A stretch of DNA of 64,000 bases from assembly GCA_963576725.1 (NCBI GenBank), contig OY755238.1, positions 30,337,201-30,401,200 on the forward strand. The letters are read 5' to 3'. This DNA comes from Azorinus chamasolen. Taxonomy: Eukaryota > Mollusca > Bivalvia > Cardiida > Solecurtidae. Positions 42,751 through 52,872 of this stretch are shown here, in pieces. Made by a program: the position numbers and the translations under genes. How positions within the stretch are numbered: position 1 is the first letter of the stretch; each line of letters begins with the position of its first letter. The notes beneath the pieces were generated by a model. The model was not told the origin of the DNA. It made no database searches and worked only from the letters and a program-made list of their open reading frames with translations.

Positions 42751-42844
42751 ATATTTACGATGAAGTGTTTAGTGTTATAGACTGTGCATACAGTATTAAT
42801 AACAATAATCTACAATGTGTACAGAACCTGTCAAAGCACTTTAA

Positions 42845-43081
42845 CCCTTTCTGTCATATAAACATATTTTCACGCATTTGCAAACAGAGTAGACAAAGAT
42901 CAGACGGCTCCTAGAGGAGCCGTCTGATCAGGGTCTACTCTGTTTGCTAATGGAATTATACCCGTTTTTGTACTGTCTAAAATGGCTACAATGTTCCCCC
43001 TTCCATATTTCATATAACTGTTTTGTCCTTGAATATTCAGCAGGTATTGAAATTTGGAATAAAGATAGAACAGGGAAAGGG
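42845..43081 (+). mobile_element. MITE, family A, reference-quality copy
   Basis: 237 bp between TTAA at 42,841-42,844 and 43,082-43,085. Ends CCCTTTCTGTCATATAAAC and AACAGGGAAAGG + G. Core GCAAACAGAGTAGACAAAGA ... GATCAGGGTCTACTCTG + TTTGC with GACGGCTCCTAGAGGAGCC + GTC at its centre. The right half holds AAAATGGCTACAATGTTCCC and TTGAATATTCAGCAGGTATT. Confidence 0.85.
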
Positions 43082-43119
43082 TTAAGCAATCAAACACTGT
43101 CTTGTTCTTGCCAAGGTAT

Positions 43120-43500
43120 CATCAGCAATCACCGAAAAAATATGGTATTAGAACCTTCCAATGTACCATGAGCAATGAACAACACAGTATGATTAGAAAT
43201 TGCAGTGAACAACAGTCTGATTACCGGTAGTACATGTACCTGCCAATCTATTATAAGCAACCAAGCACAGTCAAATCTGAACCTGCCATTGAACAATAAG
43301 CAAGCAACTAGTCTGCTTAGAAATGTCAATGTATTATAAATATAAACTATTAACCATAGTCTGATTAGAGCATGGAAATATGAATTATTATAATCAACAA
43401 ACATCTGACATTAGAACTTGCCAATGAACAATAAGCAATCAACCATTGTTTAGTTAGAACATGCCAATGAACAATAAGCAATCAACCATAGTCTAGTTGT
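43120..43500. repeat. About 50-bp minisatellite, seven to eight copies
   Basis: The phrases TTAGAACMTGCCAATG, AACAATAAGCAATCAACC and ATAGTCTGATTAGAAC recur. The last two copies (about 43,406-43,500) are nearly identical; earlier ones are diverged. One more copy lies at 44,426-44,478, beyond an inserted block of retroelement DNA. Confidence 0.7.
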
Positions 43501-43689
43501 TCAACTACAACATTGTATTGCATTAAACATACACCGGCGTTTATAGCAAATTCAATATCGCAAAGATAAAGGACACATAGTTTACAGAGAAACAAAAATA
43601 CATAATTAAATACATAAATATAAAAACAAAATTTAATGTTGTAAAATTTCATGCAACATTCTCATCAAAATTAGACACTAATCAAGTTT

Positions 43690-44017
43690 GCATTATAAAT
43701 GAATTTCGCCGAATTATTTAGTGTTGATTTTGAGGCATTTGATAATAATGAAACAAGTTTATTTATGTTGGGCTATGAACAGGAATATGGTTTAAAGTAC
43801 CTTTTCCTCAGTTCTCTAAATTTTGGAGAGGTAAGTAAAAAGTGATATTCATCTTTTATCATTTTTAAGTTGCAATTGTTGCATATGTGTCAATCACGAG
43901 TAATATGTGTGTAACGACCTTTTTCTATATTTAAATCATACGAGGATGTTCTAAATCGAGTTAAAGCTATTTTGTATTTGTTTTCTGAAATTGTATCAAG
44001 ATAACTTTCAAGGCTAA
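43690..44017 (-). pseudogene. Non-LTR retrotransposon RT C-terminal relic
   Basis: Minus-strand blocks TRFRTSSYDLNIEKGRY (about 43,925-43,975), a stop, then HICNNCNLKMIKDEYHFLL and KFRELRKRYF (about 43,800-43,890), then LLSNASKSTLNNSAKFIY. This is the LINE C-terminal layout (fRxsxxxLxIExGRy, CxxC, DExHfLl, lR). It is a different lineage from those at 8.7 and 36 kb. Stops and one lost cysteine show it is dead. Confidence 0.7.
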
Positions 44018-44222
44018 AAGTACAAAAATGAGTCATGCAGGAAACACCACATACAGAACAAACAGTCGCCCGAACAGCAACACAAGGAAACAGCAAATGT
44101 ACATAACTATAAAAACAACAAGAGACGCACAAAGACAAAACAAACACACAATAGGGGGAAGATGGAAGCACCGCCTTGGAACGGTCAGTGACAAAAGTCA
44201 CTGGGGGGTTAAACCGGTTAAA
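44018..44222 (-). repeat. Retroelement 3' tail shared with 22.4 kb and 54.6 kb
   Basis: 44,018-44,080 matches the DNA just past the RT relic at 22,430-22,500 (GTACAAAAATGAGYCATGC, ACCACATACAGAACAAAC). The outer part (ACCGCCTTGGAACGGTCAG, GTCACTGGGGGGTTAAACC) matches 54,595-54,660. It is probably the 3' tail of the Penelope-like element or a relative. Confidence 0.55.
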
Positions 44223-44425
44223 AGGTATTTTTGAATAATGAATACGTTTCAAGTCTGTTAGAGTTATTTATTTTTGAGTACCATTGTTGATTATAGATAT
44301 CTTTTATTCTTTGTTTTATAGGTGGATAGGTTATTGACATTTGAAATTTGTTTTCCCATAGAAATGACATTTCGCATTCATTGAGAATGTTTTATCAGAT
44401 AAGCTCAATTGTTGTTGTTGTAATT

Positions 44426-44480
44426 AGAACCTGCCAATGAACAATAAGCAATCAACCACAGTTTGATTAGAACTTGTCAG
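44426..44480. repeat. Isolated copy of the 50-bp minisatellite
   Basis: TTAGAACCTGCCAATGAAC + AATAAGCAATCAACC + ACAGTTTGATTAGAAC. It continues the array of 43,120-43,500 after the inserted block. Confidence 0.7.
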
Positions 44481-44482
44481 TA

Positions 44483-44686
44483 CAGTAAAACCCCTCTAAA
44501 CCGGAATTCTAGAAGAGAAGAATTTAGCTATTTTTAGGCAGGTGGCTACTTAATGCAGGGTAAAAGCCATGCAGAAAGCTCCTAGCGGAGCTTTCTGCAT
44601 GACTTTCACCCTGCATTAAGCTGCCACCTGTCTCCAAGACCGATATTTATACCAAAATTAACGTCCGGTTTAGAGGGGTTTCACTG
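44483..44686. mobile_element. MITE, family D, reference-quality copy
   Basis: 204 bp between TA at 44,481-44,482 and 44,687-44,688. Ends CAGTAAAACCCCTCTAAACC and CCGGTTTAGAGGGGTTTCAC + TG. Foldback of AGGTGGCTACTTAATGCAGG, GAAAGCTCC, TAGC and the inverse. A TTAA is in each arm. Pogo/Tigger-like ends. Confidence 0.85.
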
Positions 44687-44718
44687 TATATCAAAACCAA
44701 TCAAACATACTGATGAGA

Positions 44719-45161
44719 ACCATTTCTCTCATATAAACGTTTTCTCGCGCCTTTGCAAACAAAGTACATTCAGACCAGACGGTTCCTACAGGAGCTGTCT
44801 GGTCAGGGTTTGCTCTGTTCGCTTAGGGAAGAACATTTTTTTTTAAACAGCCAACGAGTCTCTCGTTCATCGGCATTTGATAACATTTCTAGTAAAGAGA
44901 TATTAATGATCTCATTACTTCTTACATACAGTAAAACCCCTCTAATGCGACCACTTAATGAACAACCATGGCTGTCTTCATAAGCAGGTGGTTGCTTAAT
45001 GCAGGACGAAAGTTATGCAGAAAGCTCCTACAGGAGATTTCTGCATAACTTACGTCCTGCATTAAGCTACCACCTGCCTTTGCCACTGTGATTTATGTCC
45101 CTTTTTGGTGGTCGCATTAGATAGGTTTAACTGTATATGCAGGTATCCAACAGGGAAAGGG
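44719..45161 (+). mobile_element. MITE, family A, interrupted by a family D MITE
   Basis: Left part CCATTTCTCTCATATAAACG, core GCAAACAAAGTACATTCAGA ... TCAGGGTTTGCTCTG. Right end GTATCCAACAGGGAAAGGG + TTAA (45,162-45,165). The D element interrupts the right half, some of which is lost or decayed. Confidence 0.7.
44929..45133. mobile_element. MITE, family D, nested in family A
   Basis: 205 bp between TA at 44,927-44,928 and 45,134-45,135. Starts CAGTAAAACCCCTCTAATGC, ends GATAGGTTTAACTG. Arms GCAGGTGGTTGCTTAATGC and GCATTAAGCTACCACCTGC. Confidence 0.8.
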
Positions 45162-45384
45162 TTAACATAATACATATTACGAGCGATGAAACCACTCCTG
45201 GCATCGCATGGGGCTTTTTTTGTTAGTTAGTACACGGTATTTACTTACATTTGCACTCGTAATTCTTGATCAGCTACTGCTGTCGCCAATATTGGTATAA
45301 ATAATACCCTTGTCTAGCCCGTACCCCGCCTAATTCTAAATATAATCGTATCTGGTATTTATACCTTTACTGCATAGATACGTC

Positions 45385-45600
45385 TTTCTAGCATTGCAAA
45401 CAGAGTAGACCAAGATCAGACGGCTCCTGTAGGAACCGTCTGACCAGGGCCTGCTCTATTTGCTTATGAAATATATAGATAATTATGATTCTTCAGTTTC
45501 AGCCATTGCCACAATTCCGTGTGCCCATATGCTATTAAACAATTACTCTTAATATTCATGATATCATCATCTCGAAATTACATTTACAAAATGTTTTAAG
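45385..45600 (+). mobile_element. MITE, family A, degraded
   Basis: Core GCAAACAGAGTAGACCAAGA, CGGCTCCTGTAGGAACCG and CCAGGGCCTGCTCTATTTGC; the ends have decayed. Confidence 0.6.
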
Positions 45601-45761
45601 GACAGTAACTCTTCTGATGCAAGATACTTTTCGTCTGTAAACAATGTCATCTGCTCTTAAGCTTCAGAATGCACGTTCCTTCAATTTCCTCTGTAATACG
45701 TATACATGGTGTGCCAAATAGTTTGGTTCCTGATGAAATGCCGAGTTACTCGGCGTCTTAG

Positions 45762-45968
45762 CCATTTTCTCCATAAACACGCCTTTCTACGCCTCTGCAA
45801 AAGTCATATTTTAAAACCATTGTGATAAATAGAACATTTGCGCCATAGGAGCAAATGCTCCATTTATCAAAATGGTTTCAGAACTACAAACTTTTCTCTA
45901 GTTAATGTTCTTTTCGGTAGATTTATTCCAAAACGGCTGGGTCTAATAATAGCCTATGAGGAAATGGG
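45762..45968 (+). mobile_element. MITE, family B, inside a GATCC core
   Basis: Left end CCATTTTCTCCATAAACACG, hairpin AATAGAACATTTGCGCC/GGAGCAAATGCTCCATTT, right end GAGGAAATGGG + TTAA. Its flanks, TTTGGTTCCTGATGAAATGC on the left and CTGTTTGTAAAGG on the right, are the two sides of a GATCC palindromic core, part of which was lost. Confidence 0.75.
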
Positions 45969-45984
45969 TTAACTGTTTGTAAAG

Positions 45985-46420
45985 GGAATACATGATTCGC
46001 CCGTTGCAGCAAATGCTGTAAGTCACCTTCCGGCGACCTCGGCGATGGAAGAGTTATCGGTAACCCAAGGTAATTCATTACTTAATACATTATCTGCTTT
46101 CTGTATTTAGTAACCATTTTCCTCAAAGACCGGTAAGTAGATTCCCAATGAGTTGCTGCTTTAGAAGTGTTCAATCTAGATACTTAACGGGATCGCCTCA
46201 ACATATATTATTAGGTGTAATATGGACGTAATTCGTTCATGCTTCAAGCAATTTAAATCGCTCCGCATTCAGAATGATAATTGATACTCATGGTCATTAG
46301 AAAATGGAAAACATCACCAGGGACTGGTACGTTGATTAAACATAAAATGGGTTCATGTCTAAATGCGTGATTCTTTGCAACCAGATAAGATGAGTAAATC
46401 AAAACATTTTCAAGAATACA
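45985..46420. other. No recognisable feature
   Basis: Non-coding; nothing recognised. Confidence 0.35.
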
Positions 46421-46423
46421 TGT

Positions 46424-46545
46424 AACTCCTTTATTTCTCCACCAAACTCTTTGGTGTGACCACTCTTTAGAATCGTCTCATCGAGACGATTCTAAAGAGT
46501 GGTCACAACATAGAGTTTGGTGGAGAAATGACGATTTTAGTATTT
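46424..46545. mobile_element. MITE core, family E, well preserved
   Basis: TTTATTTCTCCACCAAACTC, GTGACCACTCTTTAGAATCG + TCTCATCGAGA + the inverse, AGAGTTTGGTGGAGAAATG. The arms are almost perfect. Confidence 0.75.
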
Positions 46546-46672
46546 GAATACGCACCTTTATATGTTATTCTGTGTCTAATCACAATGCTTGTCATATTAT
46601 GACTGTACCGTATGTTTTCAGAATGTGTAATGATAACAACAGGTTTGCTGATGAAGCACGCTGGTCCATTAA

Positions 46673-46866
46673 CTCATTCCCTCCTAGACTATTTTTAGAC
46701 GCAACCTCTTTGAATTAATCTACCGAAAAGGAGCATTAACTATAGAAAAGGTGAGTTTTAGAATTATGTAGTTTTGAAACCATTGTGATAAACAGATTTA
46801 TTTATTACAATGGTTTCAATAAAAGTTTTACAGAGGCGCAAAAAAGCGTCAGTAGGAGAGAATGGG
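46673..46866 (-). mobile_element. MITE, family B, inverted
   Basis: TTAA at 46,669-46,672. Starts CTCATTCCCTCCTAGAC; contains the reverse of the usual right half (TTTGAATTAATCTACCGAAA) and AAACCATTGTGATAAACAG / TTTATTACAATGGTTTC. Ends GAGAGAATGGG + TAAA. Confidence 0.7.
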
Positions 46867-46957
46867 TAAAACCTTTCAGTGCCAGCAATGTTGTCTGCTG
46901 GACACATTTTCGTTTGCTTTAGGCTTTAGCGTGAGCGTTTGGTCAATGTCTTCTTAA

Positions 46958-47198
46958 CCCTTTCGGCACCAAAATTTCTAATTGTCGCCTGCAATCCAAT
47001 TTGTGTTGAATCATTCGGTAAAATAAGGAAATGAGATAAATAAATGCAAATTTCAAAGGAATGAAGCACATATATAGAAATAGAGATTGAGACAAAAAGT
47101 GAAGTCCCTGATCAGACGCCGCCTTGAAAAAGGCGGCTTCTGATCTGGGACTGCACTATTTGTCATGGTGCATTTATGCGACATCCGCGGTGAAATGG
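46958..47198 (-). mobile_element. MITE, family F
   Basis: 241 bp between TTAA at 46,954-46,957 and 47,199-47,202. Ends CCCTTTCGGCACC and GCGGTGAAATGG. Core GTGAAGTCCCTGATCAGACG + CCGCC TTGAAAAA GGCGG + CTTCTGATCTGGGACTGC. Confidence 0.8.
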
Positions 47199-47324
47199 TT
47201 AAAACGATTACCAGAGTGTCAATCCGTTTGGATCCTGGTGAGACGCCGAGTCACTCTGGAGAAATAAAGAAGGAACTCTTGAAAATATTTTAATGTACGT
47301 ATCGTATCTGGACCTCTATATATC

Positions 47325-48020
47325 TATATATCCTACAGGAGCCGTCTGATCTGGACCTACCCTGTTTGCAATGGTTGAAAAGCCGTTTCTATCAAATAAA
47401 GGGTTAATGAAAAAAATAATGAAATATAACGCAAAAAGATGTCCTTTTTGGTCAACATTAAAATACAATTGCAGTCGGATGGCATAGTCATAAGTATACA
47501 CTTTATAATTATAGTGTTTTTCATTGTCATGTGTGTTGTTCATATGTTTCGGAATATGCTTGATGAAAATCCGCCTTTCTTGTACATTGCAAGAAAATGT
47601 AGCACCGCATCAAAATAAATTTGTAAATGTCTTTGCCTACTTTTGACATACACCGGCATTTAAAATTCAGTTTTCAAAACTGACAGTTCCTTTTTCATTT
47701 AGCTTTGTTTAAAACATCCAGTTTGATGTGAGGATATTTTGAATTTCATTTTTTAAGATGTAAAATGACGAAGTCTTAATTTCTTACCAGAAAATTCACT
47801 GAGTAAAGCGTTAAACAATGTATCATGTTTTTGTCTATACTTTAGCCTCGAATAAAACTCTTGGTATTAAAGGAGAACAAAGCACTTCGATAGCGTGTTG
47901 TATATGATCTACATTATGTTTGTCATCCGTTTGCGGTTTAACTGATTGGTGTAAATAAAATCGAATGTTACATTACTGTGTGTATTTCTTATCATTAACA
48001 TTTACTCATTTAATTTATTA
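47325..48020. other. Non-coding; family A half-core at left
   Basis: 47,333-47,410 holds the right half of a core (CAGGAGCCGTCTGATCTGG, CCTGTTTGC, AAAGGGTTAA). The rest is AT-rich without recognised features. The minus-strand frame 47,316-47,543 is not supported. Confidence 0.4.
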
Positions 48021-48024
48021 TGAG

Positions 48025-48350
48025 GAGGAAAATTAATGAAAACCAGTGATGACCCAGATCAAAGGTTCCTCCAGGAGCCGTCTGATCAGGTATACACTGT
48101 TTGCAAATGCTAGTACAACCGATTCCCGATTCTTCTGCAGGAGTTTTCTGTATTGGAGTATCTCTTCATCAAACCAGCACCTGCCTTTAAGACCATTTCA
48201 ACGCTGACTTTTCAAATGGACTATTCCAAGAAGATTTAGGAATTCTTCTAAAGAAAAGTGTAACATGACAAACAGTGCATACCCTGATGGGAGAGCTCCT
48301 CTAGGAGCCCTCTCATCTGGGTCTACACTGTTTGCAAAGGACACCAGTTA
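48025..48350. repeat. Two palindromic cores
   Basis: 48,045-48,110: GTGATGACCCAGATCAAAGG ... GTCTGATCAGGTATACACTG + TTTGC. 48,270-48,340: GACAAACAGTGCATACCCTG, AGAGCTCCTCTAGGAGCCCT and ATCTGGGTCTACACTGTTTG. The second is well preserved. No outer ends were recognised. Confidence 0.6.
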
Positions 48351-48400
48351 CTCGTGCCCCGCACAGTAAGCGTTAAGACCAAGCATTAGACCTAACTTGT

Positions 48401-48667
48401 GTGATCGCGTTAAACGTTTTTGACAGTATATTTCAAATAAAATTGTATAGATATGTAAGACTGGGAACAAATATAGGTCGCGGTTCTTCACTTGCAAATA
48501 GACCACATATTGGTTACATGTATGTACTTTCTATTTTTAGAACTAAATTTAATTCCAGAGCAATAGTTAAAGGTGTGTATTCAATCACTAAACGTCTCAT
48601 TTCTCTACCAGATCCCGGGGGCCTAAGTAAGATACATGTACATAAATTAAGATATGTTTATGAATAG
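48401..48667 (+). other. Unrecognised open frame (weak)
   Basis: An 88-codon frame containing FDSIFQIKLYRYVRLG and FRTKFNSRAIVKGVYSI, in DNA without an identified repeat. I do not recognise it, and there is no codon or splice evidence. Probably chance. Confidence 0.12.
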
Positions 48668-48679
48668 CTCCCGTATTAT

Positions 48680-48780
48680 CCCCCATCGAATCCTATCCTG
48701 TGAACACTCTTTAAAATCTGGAAGAGACGATTCTAAAGAATGGTCACAACATATGTTTTAATGGATAAATACGGATTTTA
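48680..48780. mobile_element. MITE core, family E
   Basis: CCCATCGAATCCTATCCTGT, GAACACTCTTTAAAATC, GACGATTCTAAAGAATGG and TCACAACATATG. The left arm has decayed. Confidence 0.55.
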
Positions 48781-48850
48781 ACACATATACAAGTAGTGTA
48801 GACCATCATGAACAGTGTATCTCCAATAGCTACTACATATTTCAAATTAA

Positions 48851-49071
48851 CCCATTTGGTCCCACGATCCCATATATGGGACTTAGACAAACAGTGTAGA
48901 CTCTGATCAGACGCCGCATAATGCGGCGTCTGATCAGAGTCTACACTGTTTGCTGATAGAAATTTCAATATAAAACAAAACGAAATTGAAAATATAGGCC
49001 AGGCACCCCTTAGTTAAAAAATGGATTAATCCAATATATAAACACGGAATAATCCATTGGGAGCAAATGGG
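48851..49071 (-). mobile_element. MITE, family G (TTAA class), inverted copy
   Basis: TTAA at 48,847-48,850 and 49,072-49,075. Ends CCCATTTGGTCCCACGATCC and TTGGGAGCAAATGGG. It holds a 65-bp palindrome at 48,888-48,952 with 32-bp arms and one central base. Confidence 0.85.
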
Positions 49072-49365
49072 TTAAATGTGAGTGAACGTCAAGAACAACG
49101 CAGTCGATGTCGTAAAGTGTTCGCCGACCAGACCTACATCAGGTACATAGAGCTTCAATGCTTTAAGATGTCATCAATTTTTGTCATTATAATGTGACCA
49201 CATTACTTTATACGCCTATGTTTGTAAAGCGTTTAATTACCGGTAGTTCGGAGACAATATCGTAGAAACCAATGTTCGCGACTTCAGCCGACAACTCTAT
49301 AATAAATTATATGAATACGCACATTTTATCAATTGCTCAGAAACCCTAAGTGGCCTCTTTTTTAA

Positions 49366-49581
49366 CCCATTTGCTCCCAGTGGATTCTTCCATGCTTATA
49401 TATTGGATAAGTCTATCTTTTATCTAAGGGATGTCTGGTCTGAATTTTCATTTTTGTTTTATATTGAATTTCCTATCAGCAAACAGGGTAGACTCTGATC
49501 AGACGCCGCATAATGCGGCGTCTGATCAGAGTCTACACTGTTTGCCTACGTCCCATCTATGGGATCGTGGGAGCAAATGGG
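49366..49581 (+). mobile_element. MITE, family G
   Basis: TTAA at 49,362-49,365 and 49,582-49,585. Ends CCCATTTGCTCCCAG and GTGGGAGCAAATGGG. Same palindrome centre (GACGCCGCATAATGCGGCGT). It is opposite in orientation to the copy at 48,851, with about 290 bp between them. Confidence 0.85.
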
Positions 49582-49589
49582 TTAAATTG

Positions 49590-50025
49590 TCTCACAACGT
49601 AGGGATTGGGGAATAAATAAATTAACTTTCTTTTTTAATTTACGCATCTTATCCAGGCGTCTGATGTTACCAATGTATCACCCTCTTTTATATATGAAAT
49701 TTAAATTGTGTGCCCTGTTAAGCTCATTATGTGCAGCCCATAATAGAACAAGACGAGATCAATTCGAGCAAATTACAATCTGATTTAGTATGAGATTAAT
49801 GCATAACATACTTGAATCTGTATCATGTATTATTTGATTTATTATTTTTAATCATTATATAGTGGAAAAAGCATTCTTGCCGAGCCATATTTACACTTTA
49901 ATTAGGATTTCTAAATTAGTATAAATGTCCAGAAATTTATTTTTCGAGAATCTATTTTCTGAATACAATTTTGTTTTTGAGACCGAACCTCTACTGTATT
50001 TCTGTAGTTTTACGCTTTATTGAAT
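49590..50025. other. No recognisable feature
   Basis: AT-rich; nothing recognised. Confidence 0.35.
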
Positions 50026-50029
50026 TCCA

Positions 50030-50350
50030 AAGATATACATGTAATGAAACTTATCTCGAATTCGAATAACTTGAACTTCGAGATAACTCAAAGTAAAACT
50101 TCGTTTTTTTTAAAAAAAATATTTACTATACAGAATTGTTCTAAAATGAATCCATACTCAGATCCAGAAACACATATGAAAGCTCCATGCAGGTCGAAAG
50201 TAATACTTAAAGCGCCTACAGGAGTGTTCAGCATTACTTTAGACCTGCATTAAGCTGTAAACTAGAGAAATTGGCTGGCTTGAACGTCTGTTTTCTCGAA
50301 GTAATTTGAACGTTCCCTTGAAGCTCGAGATATCGACGTTCTGCTGTAAT
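50030..50350. mobile_element. MITE, family L
   Basis: TATCTCGAATTCGAATAACT + TGAACTTCGAGATAACTC near the left; CTTGAAGCTCGAGATATCGA + CGTTCTGCTGTAA at the right. Central foldback AAGCTCCATGCAGGTCGAAA ... TTTAGACCTGCATTAAGCTG. The left terminus is uncertain. Confidence 0.55.
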
Positions 50351-50469
50351 TATTAAGTACAATTATGTTTTTGAGGAGACAAGTTCAGAGCAGATTTTGT
50401 GTTACTATGATATTGTGGGTGGTCTTATCTACTTGATAATCCTCCCCGTGTTATAAAAATAATATCTGC

Positions 50470-50720
50470 TCAATTTCTTATCTGAGTTACTCGACGTCTC
50501 ACCTGGATCCACCCATAGCAGGCTAAAGGTTAAGAGAAGTTACAACATAGGGTATGGTGGAGAAAGGACGATTCTAGTATTTGATTACGCACGTTTACTT
50601 GTTGTCCTGCTTTACTACATACAGGCTCCGTTGGGCACCTTTTCAAAGAAAGTAGACCTAGATCAAGTGGCTACAAGAGCTGTCTGATCTGAGTCTACTA
50701 TGTTTGCCTGTGACAAAGCA
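50470..50720. repeat. GATCC half-core, E half-core and an A-type core
   Basis: 50,480-50,515: GTTACTCGACGTCTCACC + TGGATCC. 50,535-50,590: GTTACAACATAGGGTATGG + TGGAGAAAGGACGATTC (right half of E). 50,650-50,706: GTAGACCTAGATCAAGTGGC ... TGTCTGATCTGAGTCTAC. All are partial. Confidence 0.5.
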
Positions 50721-50748
50721 TACATCTATTTAAACAGTTTGTGCCATA

Positions 50749-50952
50749 CAGTAAAACCTCTCTATAACGGCCATTAAATTGTGTAAATTATTTGGTATTT
50801 AGGGCAGGTGGACGCTTAAAGCAAGATGGAAGTAAAACAGAACGCTCCTATAGGAGCGTTCTGTTTCATTTTCACCTTGCTTTAAGCAGCCACCTGCATT
50901 TAACACAAACTACTATATGTAATTTAGTGGACGTTATAGAGAGGTTTTACTG
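50749..50952. mobile_element. MITE, family D
   Basis: 204 bp between TA at 50,747-50,748 and 50,953-50,954. Ends CAGTAAAACCTCTCTATAAC and GTTATAGAGAGGTTTTACTG. Foldback centre AACGCTCCTATAGGAGCG + TT. In this copy the arm TTAA is TTAAAG. The open frame at 50,792-51,028 is its translation. Confidence 0.85.
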
Positions 50953-50954
50953 TA

Positions 50955-51725
50955 GTATTAGTGATCTTGTTGGTAATGCCGCAATAAAAGTTCAGTCATT
51001 AATTTTCACATGGACATCCATGGTGTAAACGTTTGATATCACTAACTCTTCTCGACAGTACAGCTGTCTTTGTCTCAGCTGGAAAACCGATATCGTCAAT
51101 CCTGCTGGCTGCATTGCAGTGTTTGCGTAGGCCGAAATAAAACAATGTATGACAGAGACGTTAAAGGGGATGTCCCTACATTTGACGCGTTTCATAAACA
51201 CTTAAAATGTACAAAACTCATTCGTTTATATGCTGAAAAGTAGTATATCGCAAAAAGTCCCATCCAATTACCGTTTATAATGACAAAACATCCATGTGTT
51301 TGATATCGCCGATCCCGGTTTTAATCCCCGATGTTTCAGTTTTATTCGGGTTGGGTTTTAGTTTCGTAACTGTTCGCCCTATTCGCGATTCTCCGACCAC
51401 TTCCGAGAAAGCTATTACGTAAACAATGGAGGGATCGGGTGATCATCGGCAAAACGCGGAAGAATTTAACGGAAAAGGCCGATAATATTGTGTTGTATAA
51501 CAAAAATTATCAGTATTGATGAAATCGGTTTATTTGTATCACAGGGGCATTGTTCGATATAAGTTCAAATTGGGAACCTTCATAATAATGATAGAGCGTT
51601 TTATGATACTATTGAAAATATGCGATCATTGTAGGGACTTCCTCTTTAACCCTTCGTATAATGACAATATCATGTCCACTCAATCTCTGATCTGCAGAAC
51701 TTTCTAAAGACTTCCAATTCGTTCA
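50955..51725. other. No recognisable feature
   Basis: Mixed composition, no clear repeat. The minus-strand open frame at 50,992-51,201 has no recognised similarity. Confidence 0.35.
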
Positions 51726-51727
51726 AT

Positions 51728-51835
51728 ATATGAAGAAACAACTGATCGAATGTCAAATAACTTGGATCCTGATGAGACATCGAGTAATTTGGTGTCTCAT
51801 CAGGATTCAAACTGTTTGTAAAGACTAGTCCTGTC
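51728..51835. repeat. Palindromic core, GATCC subtype
   Basis: ATAACTTGGATCCTGATGAG + ACATCGAGTAATTTGGTGT + CTCATCAGGATTCAAACTG + TTTG; on the left CTGATCGAATGTCAAATA, the usual flank. Confidence 0.6.
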
Positions 51836-52164
51836 GCTCTTAGCATATCAAATGTTAAGGACGTCACATTGATACACTGAGAAGGCATCGTAATATATCG
51901 AAGACTATATGAGATTATATCAATATTCGTTTCCTCCTCCACAGTAATTTGCAGTTGAATGTGATAGTTTCACATAACGACACCTACATTTATCATTTAG
52001 TATTATTTGCATTATAATTATTTATTGGACTTTTCTTAATTTAGAGGAGACCTCTGATCTGAGCCTACACTGATTTCAATCGTCGATACACACGACGAGT
52101 GCAAAGGGCTAACACTTTACCAGGTAATGACGTCTTAAAATGCCTTTAAATGACTTTGCAAAGT

Positions 52165-52315
52165 AAGCCCTGGCTCCGTGTTTATAAAACATTTTTTGCT
52201 TGAGTCTGAGATCATTTTCAAGTATCTGATTGGTCAAATTCTTAGCAAGTACAAAATCAGACCAATCAGATACTTGAGAATTATCTCAGACTCAGAAGTT
52301 TTATAACATTGGACC
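52165..52315. mobile_element. Foldback element
   Basis: CTTGAGTCTGAGATCATTTT + CAAGTATCTGATTGGTC against GACCAATCAGATACTTGAG + AATTATCTCAGACTCAG. Outer TTTATAAAAC/GTTTTATAA also pair. A small foldback MITE with about 45-bp arms. Confidence 0.7.
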
Positions 52316-52514
52316 CAGATCAGCTTCTGTTCTGTTTGCTTAATAAATTATACTGATCTGGCTTTGCAGTGTCTGTTGTTACAAAACATATTATATTCAT
52401 ACACAACTATAGACAGCCAGCTTAATACGTATGTATAGCAACATTATTTCGTACATAATGTTGACGAACGAATGGTTAAAGTATAATGTTAAACTTTGTA
52501 ATTATCACCAACGT

Positions 52515-52705
52515 CACTCTCCCATGGACACCTTTTGACGACTCTGTAAAAGTCACTTTCTAAAACCATTGTGATAAATACAGCATTTGCTCCTGTAGGA
52601 GCAAATATTCTATTTATTACAATGGTTTCAAACTACAAAATTCTAAAATTTTCCTTTTCTCTAGTTAAAGAGGCTGTATCCAAATATAGCCTATGAGGGA
52701 ATGGG
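52515..52705 (+). mobile_element. MITE, family B
   Basis: Left end decayed (CACTCTCCCATGGACACC); hairpin AATACAGCATTTGCTCCTGT + AGGAGCAAATATTCTATT; right end CTATGAGGGAATGGG + TTAA at 52,706-52,709. Confidence 0.7.
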
Positions 52706-52872
52706 TTAAGGCACGGCTACTGTACTTATATTTATTTTGTATCTAATGAAGAAATACTCATGGGATATTATACATCTCTGTGACCAATTAAATGGTCTCA
52801 ATTGATTTAAACTTTGAACATCCATGATCAAAGTTTCAATTCCAATTACGTTTACCTGATTTTTTAACCTAA

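Noticed and set aside
42600..42914. 104-codon plus-strand frame
   Set aside because: It spans the end of an L-type MITE and the start of a family A MITE, and is rich in FE-type repeats derived from GAGTTCGAG units.
43890..44252. 120-codon minus-strand frame as a single protein
   Set aside because: It joins two different retroelement tails; neither part is a complete domain.
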